The position numbers and the translations under genes are program-made. The notes beneath the pieces were generated by a model, which was not told where the DNA came from, ran no database searches, and saw nothing but the letters and a program-made list of their open reading frames with translations. Below are positions 8,411-22,212 of a stretch of DNA of 64,000 nucleotides, piece after piece. This DNA is from TH-plancto1 sp043777375 (lineage in GTDB: Bacteria > Planctomycetota > Planctomycetia > Planctomycetales > Planctomycetaceae), in the NCBI GenBank assembly GCA_043777375.1, contig JAYWHX010000016.1, positions 62,001-126,000 on the forward strand, in the 5' to 3' direction. Position 1 is the stretch's first letter, and each line of letters opens with the position of its first letter.

Positions 8411-8944
8411 ATGAGCAAAATTGTCAAGCGGCTAATGATTGACACCATCCGCGCGGAATTAGCGGGTGCGACCGACCTGCTTGTCTTGAACACTTCCAAG
8501 TTGGGGTCGGTCAAGGATGGTGCTCTGCGTAACACTCTTCGTGCCAAGGGCATCAAGGTGTTGCAAGTCAAGAATACCTTGGTTCGGGTAGCCTTGCGGG
8601 AGTCAGGCGTCGCTGACATAGGCGACCTGTTGGCAGGTCCTACTGTCGTGGTCTGGGGCGGTGAGGATGTCGTTTCTCTGTCTCGCGAGATCGTGAAGAT
8701 TGCCGGGACGAACAAGGATGTCGTCATTCGCGGTGGAACAGTGGATGGCCAATCCCTGACTGCTGCGGGAGTTGATGACCTCAGTAAGAGCATGGGGCGG
8801 CCAGAGCTGCTGAGTAAGATCGCCGGAATCATTCTGTCCCCCGGGTCTCTTCTCGCGGGTGCACTGCTGGGGTCGGGTGGTTATCTCGCAGGGCAGATCA
8901 AGTCGATCGTCGACAAGGATGAATCAGTCCCAGCTGCCGAGTAA
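8411..8944 (+). CDS. rplJ: Large ribosomal subunit protein uL10
   Basis: L10 anchors the L7/L12 dimers to the ribosome. The 177-residue protein starts MSKIVKRLMIDTIRAEL and contains VLNTSKLGSVKDGALRNTLRAKGIKVLQVKNTLVR and GPTVVVWGGEDVVSLSREIVK. It ends with a helical region that would bind L12. Length and order (before rplL) are standard. Confidence 0.95.
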   Translation: MSKIVKRLMIDTIRAELAGATDLLVLNTSKLGSVKDGALRNTLRAKGIKVLQVKNTLVRVALRESGVADIGDLLAGPTVVVWGGEDVVSLSREIVKIAGTNKDVVIRGGTVDGQSLTAAGVDDLSKSMGRPELLSKIAGIILSPGSLLAGALLGSGGYLAGQIKSIVDKDESVPAAE

Positions 8945-9063
8945 TCAACAGCTGATCTCAACAATACAGCCCTGTGTGTCGCAGGGGATTGAACAACGTT
9001 TCGTGTGTCTTTGCAGCCCCTGGGAACTCAGGCGGACTGTCCGATTTCTAGGAGAACTTTCCG

Positions 9064-9459
9064 ATGTCTGAAGCCCGTGAATTTGATTCCACCACCAAGG
9101 ACCTTGGTGACAAGATTGTTGGCCTGACTCTGCTTCAGGCTAAGGCTCTTGCCGACTACCTCGAAGAAGTGCACGGCATTAAGCCAGCTGCTGGTGCAGC
9201 TGTGGCTGTTGCAGCTGCTCCTGTCGCTGCAGCTGCCGTGGAGGCACAGACCGAATTCGAAGCTGTTCTGACCGCATACGGTGAGAAGAAGCTCGAAGTG
9301 ATCAAGGTGATCCGCACGATCACTGGTTTGGGTCTGAAGGAAGCCAAGGATTTGGTTGAAGGCGCACCAAAGTCGATCAAGGCTGGCATTTCCAAGGAAG
9401 ATGCCGACAAGATCAAGGCTGAGATTGCTACCGCCGGCGGTACCGTCACCATCAAGTAG
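9064..9459 (+). CDS. rplL: Large ribosomal subunit protein bL12 (L7/L12)
   Basis: The 131-residue protein has an N-terminal dimerisation region (LGDKIVGLTLLQAKALADYLEEVHGI), a long alanine-rich hinge (about residues 38-60), and the conserved C-terminal factor-binding domain (TEFEAVLTAYGEKKLEVIKVIR and GLGLKEAKDLVEGAPKSIKAGISKEDA). It is present in several copies per ribosome and recruits GTPase factors. GGAGAA lies just upstream of the start. It is followed by a 490-base gap before rpoB. Confidence 0.97.
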   Translation: MSEAREFDSTTKDLGDKIVGLTLLQAKALADYLEEVHGIKPAAGAAVAVAAAPVAAAAVEAQTEFEAVLTAYGEKKLEVIKVIRTITGLGLKEAKDLVEGAPKSIKAGISKEDADKIKAEIATAGGTVTIK

Positions 9460-9574
9460 TTTGGTCTCAAGCCTGGCACGCAAGTTCTTGCCAGATTTCC
9501 ACTGACTTGACGTTGACTGCTTCAGTGTCGATACTCTTGCTCGACATTGATCGTCATGCCATTTGAACACAACC

Positions 9575-9620
9575 TACGAGAGGTGTGGCTTGACACTACA
9601 CCTCTCGTATTGTTTCTTTG
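9575..9620 (+). terminator. Attenuator-like hairpin between rplL and rpoB
   Basis: A perfect 12-base-pair stem (TACGAGAGGTGT at 9575-9586 with 9598-9609) and an 11-base loop are followed by TTGTTTCTTT. In E. coli a partial terminator at the same place lowers rpoBC expression relative to rplJL. The structure and position here suggest the same role. Confidence 0.7.
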
Positions 9621-9949
9621 GCTTGTCTTTCGTGGCTGGTGGCTCCCTGCGTGCTGCCTGCTTCTAGTTTGTCGCAGATTCTACGTTGCGTGTGGCGGCC
9701 CCCTCATGCAACTCTTCTTGGAGTACGGCTCCTTGCGACTCTTTCATTCGATGATGTGTTCCGAGACGGGTTCGTTATCGGTTCGTGTCACCAAGCTACG
9801 ACAGACTCTTTGTTTGCGTAGTATTCCCAGCTCGCCTCTGATTGGCTTGAGCTGATTGGGTCCGCGTCGATTGGGATTCGCGGACGGCTTTAACGTTAGC
9901 TTCCGCGGATCGTGTTGATTGTCCGCCAGCAGTATTGTGAGGATTTGGC
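9621..9949 (+). other. Long leader of rpoB, no gene seen
   Basis: This stretch separates the rplL-rpoB hairpin from the rpoB start. An open frame at 9547-9855 runs through the hairpin and has no ribosome binding site or recognisable content, so I do not call it. Just before rpoB there is a GAGGAT ribosome binding site. Confidence 0.5.
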
Positions 9950-12900
9950 ATGCCGGTTCCTTCTGAACGCTACATCAAGTCTTCGACGGTTCGTAATTTT
10001 GGAACGCTGCAAGGCGGATTCGATCTTTCGGATTTGACGCAGATCCAAACAGAGTCCTACGCTCGCTTCCTGCAGCTGGATCGTCGTCCTGATCAGCGCC
10101 GGGGTCAAGGTCTAGAAGAGATTCTGCGGGAAATCTTCCCTGTGATTAGTAATGACGCGCAGTTTCGGCTGGAGTACGTCAAATATGAGTTGGGTAAGCC
10201 TCGCTACACCCCGACAGAATGCCGTCAGTTGCGGTTGACTTACGGCATGCCGTTTCGGATTTGGCTGCGACTCGTCAAAGAGCAGCCAATTGAAGAAGAG
10301 GTTTATCTCGGTGATATTCCGATCATGCTTGGTGGCGGTGAATTTATTGTGAACGGTGCAGAACGGTGCGTCGTTTCTCAGTTGCACCGATCGCCTGGTG
10401 TGGATTTTGTGAAGTCTGAAGAGCCAGGTGAACGGCGGACCTACTCCTGCCGTGTGATTCCAGAGCGTGGGAGTTGGATCGAGTTCGTCGTCAGTAAGAA
10501 GGAAACATTGGGTGTTCGCATCGACCAGAGCGGCCGCTTTTCGGCAATCACTTTGCTGCGGGCCATGGATCCGCAATACACATCCAGCAATTCGTTGTTG
10601 AAGCTGTTTTACGATGTGGAGACTTTGAAAGTTTCCAAAGTTGCCGCAGAAGGTCTCGTTGGCAAGTGGGCAGCTGACGACGTGGTCTATTCCAGTGGTG
10701 AGCGTCTCGGCGAAATCATCGTGGAGTGCGGACATCGAATCACGAAATCGACAGCTGCAGAAATTGTCGAGGCGGGCATTAAGACCGTCGATGCAATTTC
10801 AAAGGTTGAAGATCCAATGATCATCAACAGTGTGCTGGAAGATTCGACCAGCAGCCACGAAGAGGCATTGTTGAAGATTTACCAACGGCTTCGCCCAGGC
10901 AACCCTCCTCAGCTGGAGAAGGCAAACGACCTGTTTCGTGAGAAGTTCTTTGACGTGAATCGCTACCGTCTGGGGCGTGTGGGTCGATTCCGTATTAATC
11001 GCAAGTTTGGCCAGGACATCCCCGATGATGAGATGACGCTGCGGGCTGAAGATTTTATCAACTCTATTCGCTACCTGGTGAAGCTGCGAGTTGGTGATCA
11101 AAGTGCCCATGTCGACGACATCGATAACCTCGGAAATCGCCGGCTGCGAACGATTGACGAACTGGCGTCAGAAGAGATCCGAAAGGGGTTCCTCAAGCTA
11201 CGCCGGACAGTTACCGAGCGAATGGCAATGAAGGACGTCCAGGAAATGAGCCCGCGTTCGCTCATCAATCCCAAGAGCGTCTCAGCCGCCATCGAGTACT
11301 TCTTTGGCCGGAGTGAACTGTCACAGGTCGTCGACCAGACCAATCCATTGTCGATGCTGACACACGAGCGTCGATTGAGCGCATTGGGACCAGGCGGTCT
11401 GAATCGGAAGCGCGCCGGATTCGAAGTGCGCGACGTGCATATTTCGCACTATGGTCGTATTTGCCCCATCGAAACGCCTGAAGGAACGAACATCGGACTG
11501 ATTTCGAGCCTGAGCATTTATGCGAAGGTAGACGACTACGGCTTCTTGATTTCGCCGTACCGAAAGGTTCACAACGGGAAGATCGGCGAAGAGATCCAGT
11601 GGTTGCGAGCGGACGAAGAAGCGAACGTGATGGTCGCTCCGGCAGACACACATGTCGAGAAGGGCAAGATCGTCCCGGAACGATGCCTGGCTCGTTGGCA
11701 CAACGACGTGCATTGGGTGGAATCCAAGGCCATTCAGTACATCGACGTGGCACCGGCCCAAATGGTCGGTATTTCGGCGTCGCTGATCCCGTTCCTCGAG
11801 CATGACGACGCGAACCGTGCTCTGATGGGTTCCAACATGCAACGGCAGGGCGTGCCGTTGTTGATCACCGAACCCCCATTGGTGGGAACGGGGATGGAAG
11901 ATGAAGTTCCGCGATACTCCGGGATGACTCCACGTGCGGACCGCGCGGGTAAGGTCACCTATGTCGATGCCGATCGCATCGAAATTGAGGGCAAAAAGTA
12001 TCCACTGCGGAAGTTCACCGGGCTGAATGAGCGTACCTGCCTCAACCAGAAGCCGCTCGTCAAGATGGGCCAGCGCGTTAAGAAGGGCGAAATCCTCGCT
12101 GACACAGCTGCGACTCGCGACGGGATTCTGTCTTTGGGTCGGAACGTCATGGTGGCGTTCATGTCGTGGGAAGGCTTCAACTTCGAAGATGCGATCATCC
12201 TCTCGGAGCGTCTGGTGAAGGATGACGTGTATACGTCGATCCACATCGACGAGTTCGATGTGGAAATCCGTGAGACAAAGCTCGGGCGTGAGGAGTTCAC
12301 TCGGGATATTCCCAACGTCAGCGAGAAGGCACTTCGTCATCTCGATGACAACGGGATCGTGCATGTCGGAACCCGCGTCCGTCCAGGTGACATTCTGGTC
12401 GGCAAAGTCACTCCGAAGGCGAAGGCCGAACTCACTCCGGAAGAAAAGCTACTTCATGCAATCTTCGGCAAGGCTGGCGAAGATGTGAAGAACGAGTCTC
12501 TCGAAGTGCCCAGCGGCATTGAAGGAATCGTGATCCACACCGAGAAGTTCTCGCGGCGGATGAGCCTGAACGAACTGGAGAAGAAGAAGTTTGACGTTGA
12601 CCTGAAGAAGGTCGAACAGGATGGCCAGAAACGCGTCGCCGACAAGCTCCTGGAATTTGTCGCAGAACTCGATGCTGTTCTGGGCAAGCATGTCAGCGAT
12701 GATGATGGTCGTGAACTCCGATCAATTGATGATCCCAAGTTCCTCTCGGAGTTCGCTCGCAAGTTCGAGGTCTACTTTGAGACTCTTGATGTTCGCAGCC
12801 CACAGAAGCAGGCGGATGCTCGCAAGTTGTTCAAGGACAGCTGGCCACTCGTCGTGGATGTGATTGACGACGCCGAGTTGAAGATGAACAGTATGAAGCG

Positions 12901-13660
12901 CGGCGATGAGTTGCCGAACGGCGTGCTGCAAATGGTTAAGGTGTACGTCTCGTCGAAGCGGCAGATTTCTGTCGGTGACAAGATGGCCGGTCGTCACGGA
13001 AACAAGGGGGTCATCTCCAAGATTCTGCCGATCGAAGACATGCCTTACCTGCCCGACGGCACTCCAGTCGACATCGTCCTCAACCCGCTGGGCGTGCCGA
13101 GCCGTATGAACGTGGGACAGATTCTGGAGACTCACTTGGGCTGGGCTGCCGCCAAGATGGGTTACCGAGCCATCTGTCCGGTGTTCGACGGTGCGGCAGA
13201 AGAAGAAATTCGCTCATGCCTGCGTGAAGCTGGCCTGCCTGAAGAAGGCAAGCAACAGCTGTATGACGGCCGGACAGGCGAGTTGATGGAGCAGAAGACG
13301 ACAGTCGGCATTATCTACATGCTGAAGCTGCACCATCTGGTGGATGACAAGGTGCATGCCCGTGCGACGGGCCCATACTCTCTCATTACCCAGCAACCTC
13401 TGGGCGGCAAGGCCCGCTTTGGTGGTCAGCGGTTTGGGGAAATGGAAGTGTGGGCACTCGAAGCGTACGGAGCCGCCTACATTCTGCAGGAACTGCTCAC
13501 TGTGAAGAGCGATGACGTCGAAGGTCGGACCAAGATTTACGAATCGATGGTCAAGGGTGAGAACACCCTCGAAGCGGGAACGCCCGCGAGCTTCGACGTG
13601 CTGGTCAACGAAATCCGTGGTCTGTGTCTCAATGTCCAGTTGGAAAAGGCCAAGGTGTAA
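9950..13660 (+). CDS. rpoB: DNA-directed RNA polymerase subunit beta
   Basis: This 1236-residue protein is the second largest catalytic subunit of RNA polymerase. The rifampicin-binding segment is clear (GRSELSQVVDQTNPLSMLTH followed by ERRLSALGPGGL); the contact residues equivalent to E. coli Q513, D516, H526 and S531 are kept, while Q510, F514 and M515 are replaced by E, V and V. Other landmarks are HYGRICPIETPEGTNIGLI, the GDKMAGRHGNKGV segment and the C-terminal PLGGKARFGGQRFGEMEVWALEAYGA. It is shorter than E. coli RpoB (1342) and lacks some lineage-specific inserts. It is followed after 140 bases by rpoC. Confidence 0.98.
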   Translation: MPVPSERYIKSSTVRNFGTLQGGFDLSDLTQIQTESYARFLQLDRRPDQRRGQGLEEILREIFPVISNDAQFRLEYVKYELGKPRYTPTECRQLRLTYGMPFRIWLRLVKEQPIEEEVYLGDIPIMLGGGEFIVNGAERCVVSQLHRSPGVDFVKSEEPGERRTYSCRVIPERGSWIEFVVSKKETLGVRIDQSGRFSAITLLRAMDPQYTSSNSLLKLFYDVETLKVSKVAAEGLVGKWAADDVVYSSGERLGEIIVECGHRITKSTAAEIVEAGIKTVDAISKVEDPMIINSVLEDSTSSHEEALLKIYQRLRPGNPPQLEKANDLFREKFFDVNRYRLGRVGRFRINRKFGQDIPDDEMTLRAEDFINSIRYLVKLRVGDQSAHVDDIDNLGNRRLRTIDELASEEIRKGFLKLRRTVTERMAMKDVQEMSPRSLINPKSVSAAIEYFFGRSELSQVVDQTNPLSMLTHERRLSALGPGGLNRKRAGFEVRDVHISHYGRICPIETPEGTNIGLISSLSIYAKVDDYGFLISPYRKVHNGKIGEEIQWLRADEEANVMVAPADTHVEKGKIVPERCLARWHNDVHWVESKAIQYIDVAPAQMVGISASLIPFLEHDDANRALMGSNMQRQGVPLLITEPPLVGTGMEDEVPRYSGMTPRADRAGKVTYVDADRIEIEGKKYPLRKFTGLNERTCLNQKPLVKMGQRVKKGEILADTAATRDGILSLGRNVMVAFMSWEGFNFEDAIILSERLVKDDVYTSIHIDEFDVEIRETKLGREEFTRDIPNVSEKALRHLDDNGIVHVGTRVRPGDILVGKVTPKAKAELTPEEKLLHAIFGKAGEDVKNESLEVPSGIEGIVIHTEKFSRRMSLNELEKKKFDVDLKKVEQDGQKRVADKLLEFVAELDAVLGKHVSDDDGRELRSIDDPKFLSEFARKFEVYFETLDVRSPQKQADARKLFKDSWPLVVDVIDDAELKMNSMKRGDELPNGVLQMVKVYVSSKRQISVGDKMAGRHGNKGVISKILPIEDMPYLPDGTPVDIVLNPLGVPSRMNVGQILETHLGWAAAKMGYRAICPVFDGAAEEEIRSCLREAGLPEEGKQQLYDGRTGELMEQKTTVGIIYMLKLHHLVDDKVHARATGPYSLITQQPLGGKARFGGQRFGEMEVWALEAYGAAYILQELLTVKSDDVEGRTKIYESMVKGENTLEAGTPASFDVLVNEIRGLCLNVQLEKAKV

Positions 13661-13674
13661 TAGTCAGGACCATC

Positions 13675-13707
13675 GGCTCCCAGCTGTCAATTCGACGGCT
13701 GGGAGCC
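13675..13707 (+). repeat. Intergenic hairpin between rpoB and rpoC
   Basis: GGCTCCCAGC (13675-13684) pairs perfectly with GCTGGGAGCC (13698-13707). There is no U-run after it, so it is more likely an RNA-processing or stabilising hairpin than a terminator. Confidence 0.6.
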
Positions 13708-13800
13708 ACTGAGTGTCCCTGACAAAAGACCCTGCTGCCTGTTCGACTTGCGTTGCCCTGACCTCCGACGAATCACATCACTCCTCCCTGGGAGATCGCC

Positions 13801-18141
<4,341 letters not shown>

Positions 18142-18173
18142 GCGGTCTTTAGCCGAACTCTGAATCTCAATGA

Positions 18174-18206
18174 ACGCCCTGAGGAATTCCTCGGGGCGTT
18201 TTTTGT
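18174..18206 (+). terminator. Rho-independent terminator of the rpoBC operon
   Basis: An 11-base-pair stem (ACGCCCTGAGG at 18174-18184 with 18189-18199, one G-T pair) has an AATT loop and is followed by a run of six T. It starts about 30 bases after the rpoC stop. Confidence 0.92.
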
Positions 18207-18982
18207 TAGTTCACATCCGGCTGTGTAAAGGAGGGTGTCTGTTCAGACTGAGGAACTGGTCTGAAACAGCTTCCCGAATTGATTTTGAACACAGGGCAAC
18301 GAAGGAAACGAAGAAACTTCGAACTGGACCCTCGTTTGCTTCAGTTGAAAACTCGCCAATGAAAACGTGAAAGTGGTTTTTTCCAATGTCTTTAGGTGAC
18401 TGATACTCAGTCTGCCTGAGTGCGGGATTTTTGCGTTAGAGCTGCCGCCTCTCCAAAATGCCAGACGATTATTGTCTACCTCGGTCTGGTGCGAAAGGAA
18501 TCAAAACCTCAGTTCGAGATTAGCACTCCATTTTTCACCACGAAATACACGAAAAAGCAGAAGAAGCTGAGGTTGCTTCATCGAGTCGGCCCCCCAGAAC
18601 GGCAGTTGACAATCGTCGAACTCTCATCAGGTAGGACGAGGCTCCCCTCCGGTCGTGTTTTTTGTGCCTTTCGTGGTTCCTCTCTGCTGCGATCGGTTCC
18701 TGTCCTGAAACCGAACTCAGGTTCAAAGATTGCCGACGTATTTGCTGGCAAATGCTTGAGTCACGGGCTTTGTGCTGCTGACTCGTCGAGGTGCTGATCA
18801 GCCAAAGGATTCACCCCGGGTCGAATGAAGGGGGAAGCCGAAGAGGTGAATGTCTCTGGGGACGAGCCTACCGAGGCTGGGTACCAAGAATCCTCAATGC
18901 CAACTGAGCGAGATGTCGCTGCTGCAGCGGGGCGAAGAATTTTCCCGAGAACCCCGCTGCCCTTTGAGAGAGGGCAGGCCTG
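18207..18982. other. Gene-free stretch after rpoC
   Basis: About 780 bases between the rpoC terminator and the convergent protease-fold gene hold no supported gene. The stretch contains a dispersed inverted repeat (18536-18677) and short purine-rich repeats near 18295-18320. This is where rpsL, rpsG and fusA would lie in many bacteria; they are not here. Confidence 0.7.
18536..18677. repeat. Long inverted repeat (CACCACGAAA family)
   Basis: The left arm (18536-18555, ACCACGAAATACACGAAAAA) and the right arm (18658-18677) are imperfect reverse complements about 100 bases apart. Spacing and core resemble the element at 54-195, so both probably belong to one family. Confidence 0.65.
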
Positions 18983-20767
18983 TTACTTCGCCTGTGGAAC
19001 GAAGATGTTTCGGTGCTGATTGACTGGCCCGGTGGCTGTGCCCATTCGTCCGGACCCCAGAATTGGGGCTCCACCGGTTCCGTCGTCCACGCCGACCTTG
19101 AAGCGGTGCAAAACTGGGCTGATGGGATTTAGTATCGTCGTGAATCCACCGCCTGCAAACAGCAGCCCGATCGGGCGTCGATCTGCTTGTGTCACCACGA
19201 GAGACCCGGAATCACCACCGGCGCTAAACCGAGGGAGCCGGTTGGCTGTCTGGACCTCAATACAGTTCTGAAATCGAGCCAGCCCGACAGCACCGTAGTT
19301 GACTATCGTTTCGATATTCAGTGAGTAGATCTTGCCCTTGGTGAATACGGTTGTTCGTCCGTATTTTTGCACGGGCAAACCGACGTACAGGTTTTCCTGC
19401 AGTTGGCGCGATGGTGTGCCGTACCCTTCTCTCGGGGTGCTGACATCAAGCAGACCAACAGTAACTTCTGCAATCGCCGCGTCCATGAAGTTAATGGGGG
19501 CACTCTTGATCAATGTCGGATCAGTAAAGAACTGGATTCGCTGAAAAGCGCTCAATGTGCCTATTACGTCAGTCGCGTTGAACGCACACCCGGCGTCCAG
19601 CGGTCCTGGTTGAGAGATGAGATCACCGATCGTCGCAGCGTTTTCCTCAGCATAGACGTGGTTATTGCTGAGAGCGTACTGCTTTCCGCCACGTCCAATG
19701 CACCGGCAACCGAGGGTTCCAGTCGCACAGAGGAGTGTTGATTGGTTGAAACTGGACACGCCGATCGGGACCGGGCGAATGAATCGCTTGGTCGGCGGAC
19801 CCGCTTGAGCGGCCTGTGGCTTGATGCCAGCTGCAGTAGCTGCAGACGGAGTGTTTACAGCCTGCGTCGTGGATTCGGCCTCGGGCACCAAGGGAATCGC
19901 TGCTTTTCCCTCGTCATAAGTGACATTGGAAAACGCCGGGCCACCTTTGATCGTCCCAGTTACGGACAGTTCCACCGGGATTCCGTCAATGCTCCCCGGA
20001 ATCTTCTTGGACATTCCGCCCCGCGCTGCGAACACGCGAATCACGAGGTTACCCTGGGCGTCTTCAGAGGTTCCTGTTCCCAGAATTGCTCCGTCGTGCT
20101 TCTCGATCAACCCGACAGTGGCTTGGCTTTGAGCTGACATCACCTTCCGCATCTCGCCCCACGTGTAGTCCTTGCCGGGAACTTTCTTATCGTCCGCAGT
20201 CGATTCGTCTTCAAGGTCAGCTGGCTTGGTCAGAGTGAATGCACGCCAACGAAGCGTCGGGGACTCGAGGTCCAATTCCGATGCAGGGCCCGTTGAGGTC
20301 AGGATCAACGTCTTCACCGGCGATGCATCGCCCGCTTCCAGTTTCCGTTTCGCCGGAACCATTTGGAGGTAGGGTGTCGTCTCGGTGAACTGCCCGTTTG
20401 GCTCGTGCAGAGTGGTCCCTTCCAGCGATGATCCATCGACGACCAGTACGAGTTTGCCGGGAATCTCTGTCTCAGACTTATTCTTCAGCAACACCTTCGC
20501 GGAGAGCGTCTTCTCGCCTGCAGCCTCGAGTTTTTGGCGGAAGACCAATTCGATCCGGTCCGTCACCTCCCACGGACCTTTGTCCTCTTCGGCGATATCC
20601 TCTGAGGTGTCGACCGGAGCCGCCTCGTCAATAGGGGTCGGTTCAGCTTCGACAGCTGGCGTTTTGACGGGCTTGGCCGGTTTCGTGGGATCAGCTGCGA
20701 CAGCGCACAATATCAGTGAGCAGGTCGTGAGGACGGCAATACCCAACGTGAATCTTGGACGAAACAT
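18983..20767 (-). CDS. Secreted protein with a trypsin-fold (chymotrypsin-like) domain
   Basis: The 594-residue product starts at the ATG at 20767, which gives a clear signal peptide (MFRPRFTLGIAVLTTCSLILCAVAA). Residues 25-60 are Pro- and Glu-rich, residues 65-330 are of unknown fold, and the C-terminal 240 residues look like a serine-protease fold. The putative triad is His370 in LSNNHV, Asp429 in MDAAIAEV and Ser520 in GGDSGSLVV. The histidine motif differs from the usual TAAHC, as it does in some distant S1-like relatives. A longer frame from 20854 is possible but would bury the signal peptide. It probably acts outside the inner membrane; substrate unknown. Confidence 0.75.
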   Translation of the reverse strand: MFRPRFTLGIAVLTTCSLILCAVAADPTKPAKPVKTPAVEAEPTPIDEAAPVDTSEDIAEEDKGPWEVTDRIELVFRQKLEAAGEKTLSAKVLLKNKSETEIPGKLVLVVDGSSLEGTTLHEPNGQFTETTPYLQMVPAKRKLEAGDASPVKTLILTSTGPASELDLESPTLRWRAFTLTKPADLEDESTADDKKVPGKDYTWGEMRKVMSAQSQATVGLIEKHDGAILGTGTSEDAQGNLVIRVFAARGGMSKKIPGSIDGIPVELSVTGTIKGGPAFSNVTYDEGKAAIPLVPEAESTTQAVNTPSAATAAGIKPQAAQAGPPTKRFIRPVPIGVSSFNQSTLLCATGTLGCRCIGRGGKQYALSNNHVYAEENAATIGDLISQPGPLDAGCAFNATDVIGTLSAFQRIQFFTDPTLIKSAPINFMDAAIAEVTVGLLDVSTPREGYGTPSRQLQENLYVGLPVQKYGRTTVFTKGKIYSLNIETIVNYGAVGLARFQNCIEVQTANRLPRFSAGGDSGSLVVTQADRRPIGLLFAGGGFTTILNPISPVLHRFKVGVDDGTGGAPILGSGRMGTATGPVNQHRNIFVPQAK

Positions 20768-21078
20768 GCGAAGAATCCCCAGTCTCAAGCGACCTGACTG
20801 AGCGGTGTTCGATCCCGGTGCATCCGGCTGCTCGCCCGATCTGCGCACCCTCAAACCACCGCGATGAGGCGACCTAGTTCATCTCTTCGGTTGAATCTCG
20901 CCTCCAGCCACTCTCTACGATACCCATCCCGGACGGGGGGAGCAAGAACTTGCATCTTGTTTCGATACAAATCGGGTGATCCGGAGAGTCGCTTCTGACC
21001 GGATCAGTCCGCCCAATCAGGTGATCAAGAGCGGTGCGTCGATGCCACGCCGCATCAGTGAAGGCGCTGCATCGTGGG
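20768..21078. other. Gene-free stretch between the protease-fold gene and mch
   Basis: About 310 bases hold nothing I can support. Both neighbours are on the minus strand, so this should contain the promoter of the protease-fold gene, but no convincing -35/-10 pair was seen. Confidence 0.5.
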
Positions 21079-22050
21079 TTAGAACCCAAACGATTCCCGT
21101 AGGATGTCGTGGTTTACCTTCCCGAATACATGCACTCGCCCGGTATCGATGTTGTGAATGACGACCTCAGCTGGGCTGAAGAGTAGGGGGTCAATCTTGT
21201 AGAAGTCTCGCCCTGCCTCTTCGAAGATTTTGAGAAACGGCTTGCCATATGCGGAAGATGCGCTGGAGGGCACTTTCGGCCCGAGTGTCAGCAGGTCGTC
21301 ATCGTCCCCGTTTACCCACAGAGTGACCCGTCCGCCATACAGAATGGCGTCATTCGTTCGGCCAATCCCGCCCATATCATCGGCAGCCACTGGCGGAATT
21401 GGAGCTGAGCCCTGACCGCTCTCCACTCGGGAGATATCAAACCCGAGCGTATGCAGTTTATGAAGGGCGGTCTCCACGCTCCTCGCCACAACCTGCATAT
21501 TCCCCGCCAGGCTGGCCGTCGGGGCGACCAGCAGAACGACCTGATCCGGCTCCACACCGCATTTCTTGGCGATCTCGGCCACCACCGCTTTGGTCGGGAT
21601 CTTGCTGGATTCCAGCACTCCGACGACCGATTCGGCCACTTCGCGGTACTCGAGTTCCTTGAAGATCTCCTCCTGTGCATAGGCCGCCCGCATCGGACCG
21701 GAACCCATTGCAAAATACTTGCCGACTGAGACCTTCCATCCCGCGTACTGGCTCAGTAGGCACGCCTCCAGGGGAGCGTCCGTTTGCACGAACAGCTGCG
21801 GCCAGCCCACGCCCGCGACCTCACCGGGGTGAATCGAAACCTCGGCCAGGCTGGCTAGGCAGACTTCCGCCATGGCAATTCCGGCCCCGATGGAGCCCGG
21901 TGCTTCGATTCCAAAATCGAGGATGCACGCTCCGCTGTCATGCTCGACCATCTCGATCCGTAAATCGTCCGCCACGTTCAGGGCCTGCTGGACCAGGTCC
22001 CACGCAAGTTCGTTGAGGGTCGGCGGCAGTTCTTCAGTCTCGTCGGTCAT
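21079..22050 (-). CDS. mch: Methenyltetrahydromethanopterin cyclohydrolase
   Basis: Mch interconverts methenyl-H4MPT and formyl-H4MPT in the cytoplasm, a step of the tetrahydromethanopterin-linked C1 pathway known from methanogens, methylotrophs and planctomycetes. The 323-residue protein shows the family landmarks LNELAWDLVQQAL, GIEAPGSIGAGIAMAEVCLA, the VSVGKYFAMGSGPMRAAY motif, and the C-terminal VNGDDDDLLTLGPKVPSSASSAYGKPF. I chose the ATG at 22050 (MTDETEELPP) because the upstream extension to 22152 lacks similarity. No other H4MPT gene (mtdB/C, fae, ftr/fhc) is nearby, so the pathway must be encoded elsewhere if complete. Confidence 0.92.
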   Translation of the reverse strand: MTDETEELPPTLNELAWDLVQQALNVADDLRIEMVEHDSGACILDFGIEAPGSIGAGIAMAEVCLASLAEVSIHPGEVAGVGWPQLFVQTDAPLEACLLSQYAGWKVSVGKYFAMGSGPMRAAYAQEEIFKELEYREVAESVVGVLESSKIPTKAVVAEIAKKCGVEPDQVVLLVAPTASLAGNMQVVARSVETALHKLHTLGFDISRVESGQGSAPIPPVAADDMGGIGRTNDAILYGGRVTLWVNGDDDDLLTLGPKVPSSASSAYGKPFLKIFEEAGRDFYKIDPLLFSPAEVVIHNIDTGRVHVFGKVNHDILRESFGF

Positions 22051-22212
22051 CGGGCAATTCCGCACTGGCAGTGAGTGATTCTGTCCCCGCATGCTACGCG
22101 GTGGCGGTGACCTTGTCAGGCGTGCAGGCTGCGAGCCTTGACGCCCACGCATCGCCGCTGTCAGATGAGCGGTGACTGATGCTTGCTTGCGTCTCTGGCT
22201 CGGAGTTCACTG

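Noticed and set aside
9590..9620. TTGACA-like promoter before rpoB
   Set aside because: The TTGACA lies in the loop of the attenuator-like hairpin and has no -10 element at a suitable distance.
9547..9855. A 102-codon frame between rplL and rpoB
   Set aside because: It runs through a perfect hairpin, lacks a ribosome binding site, and its Cys/Leu/Arg-rich content looks non-coding.
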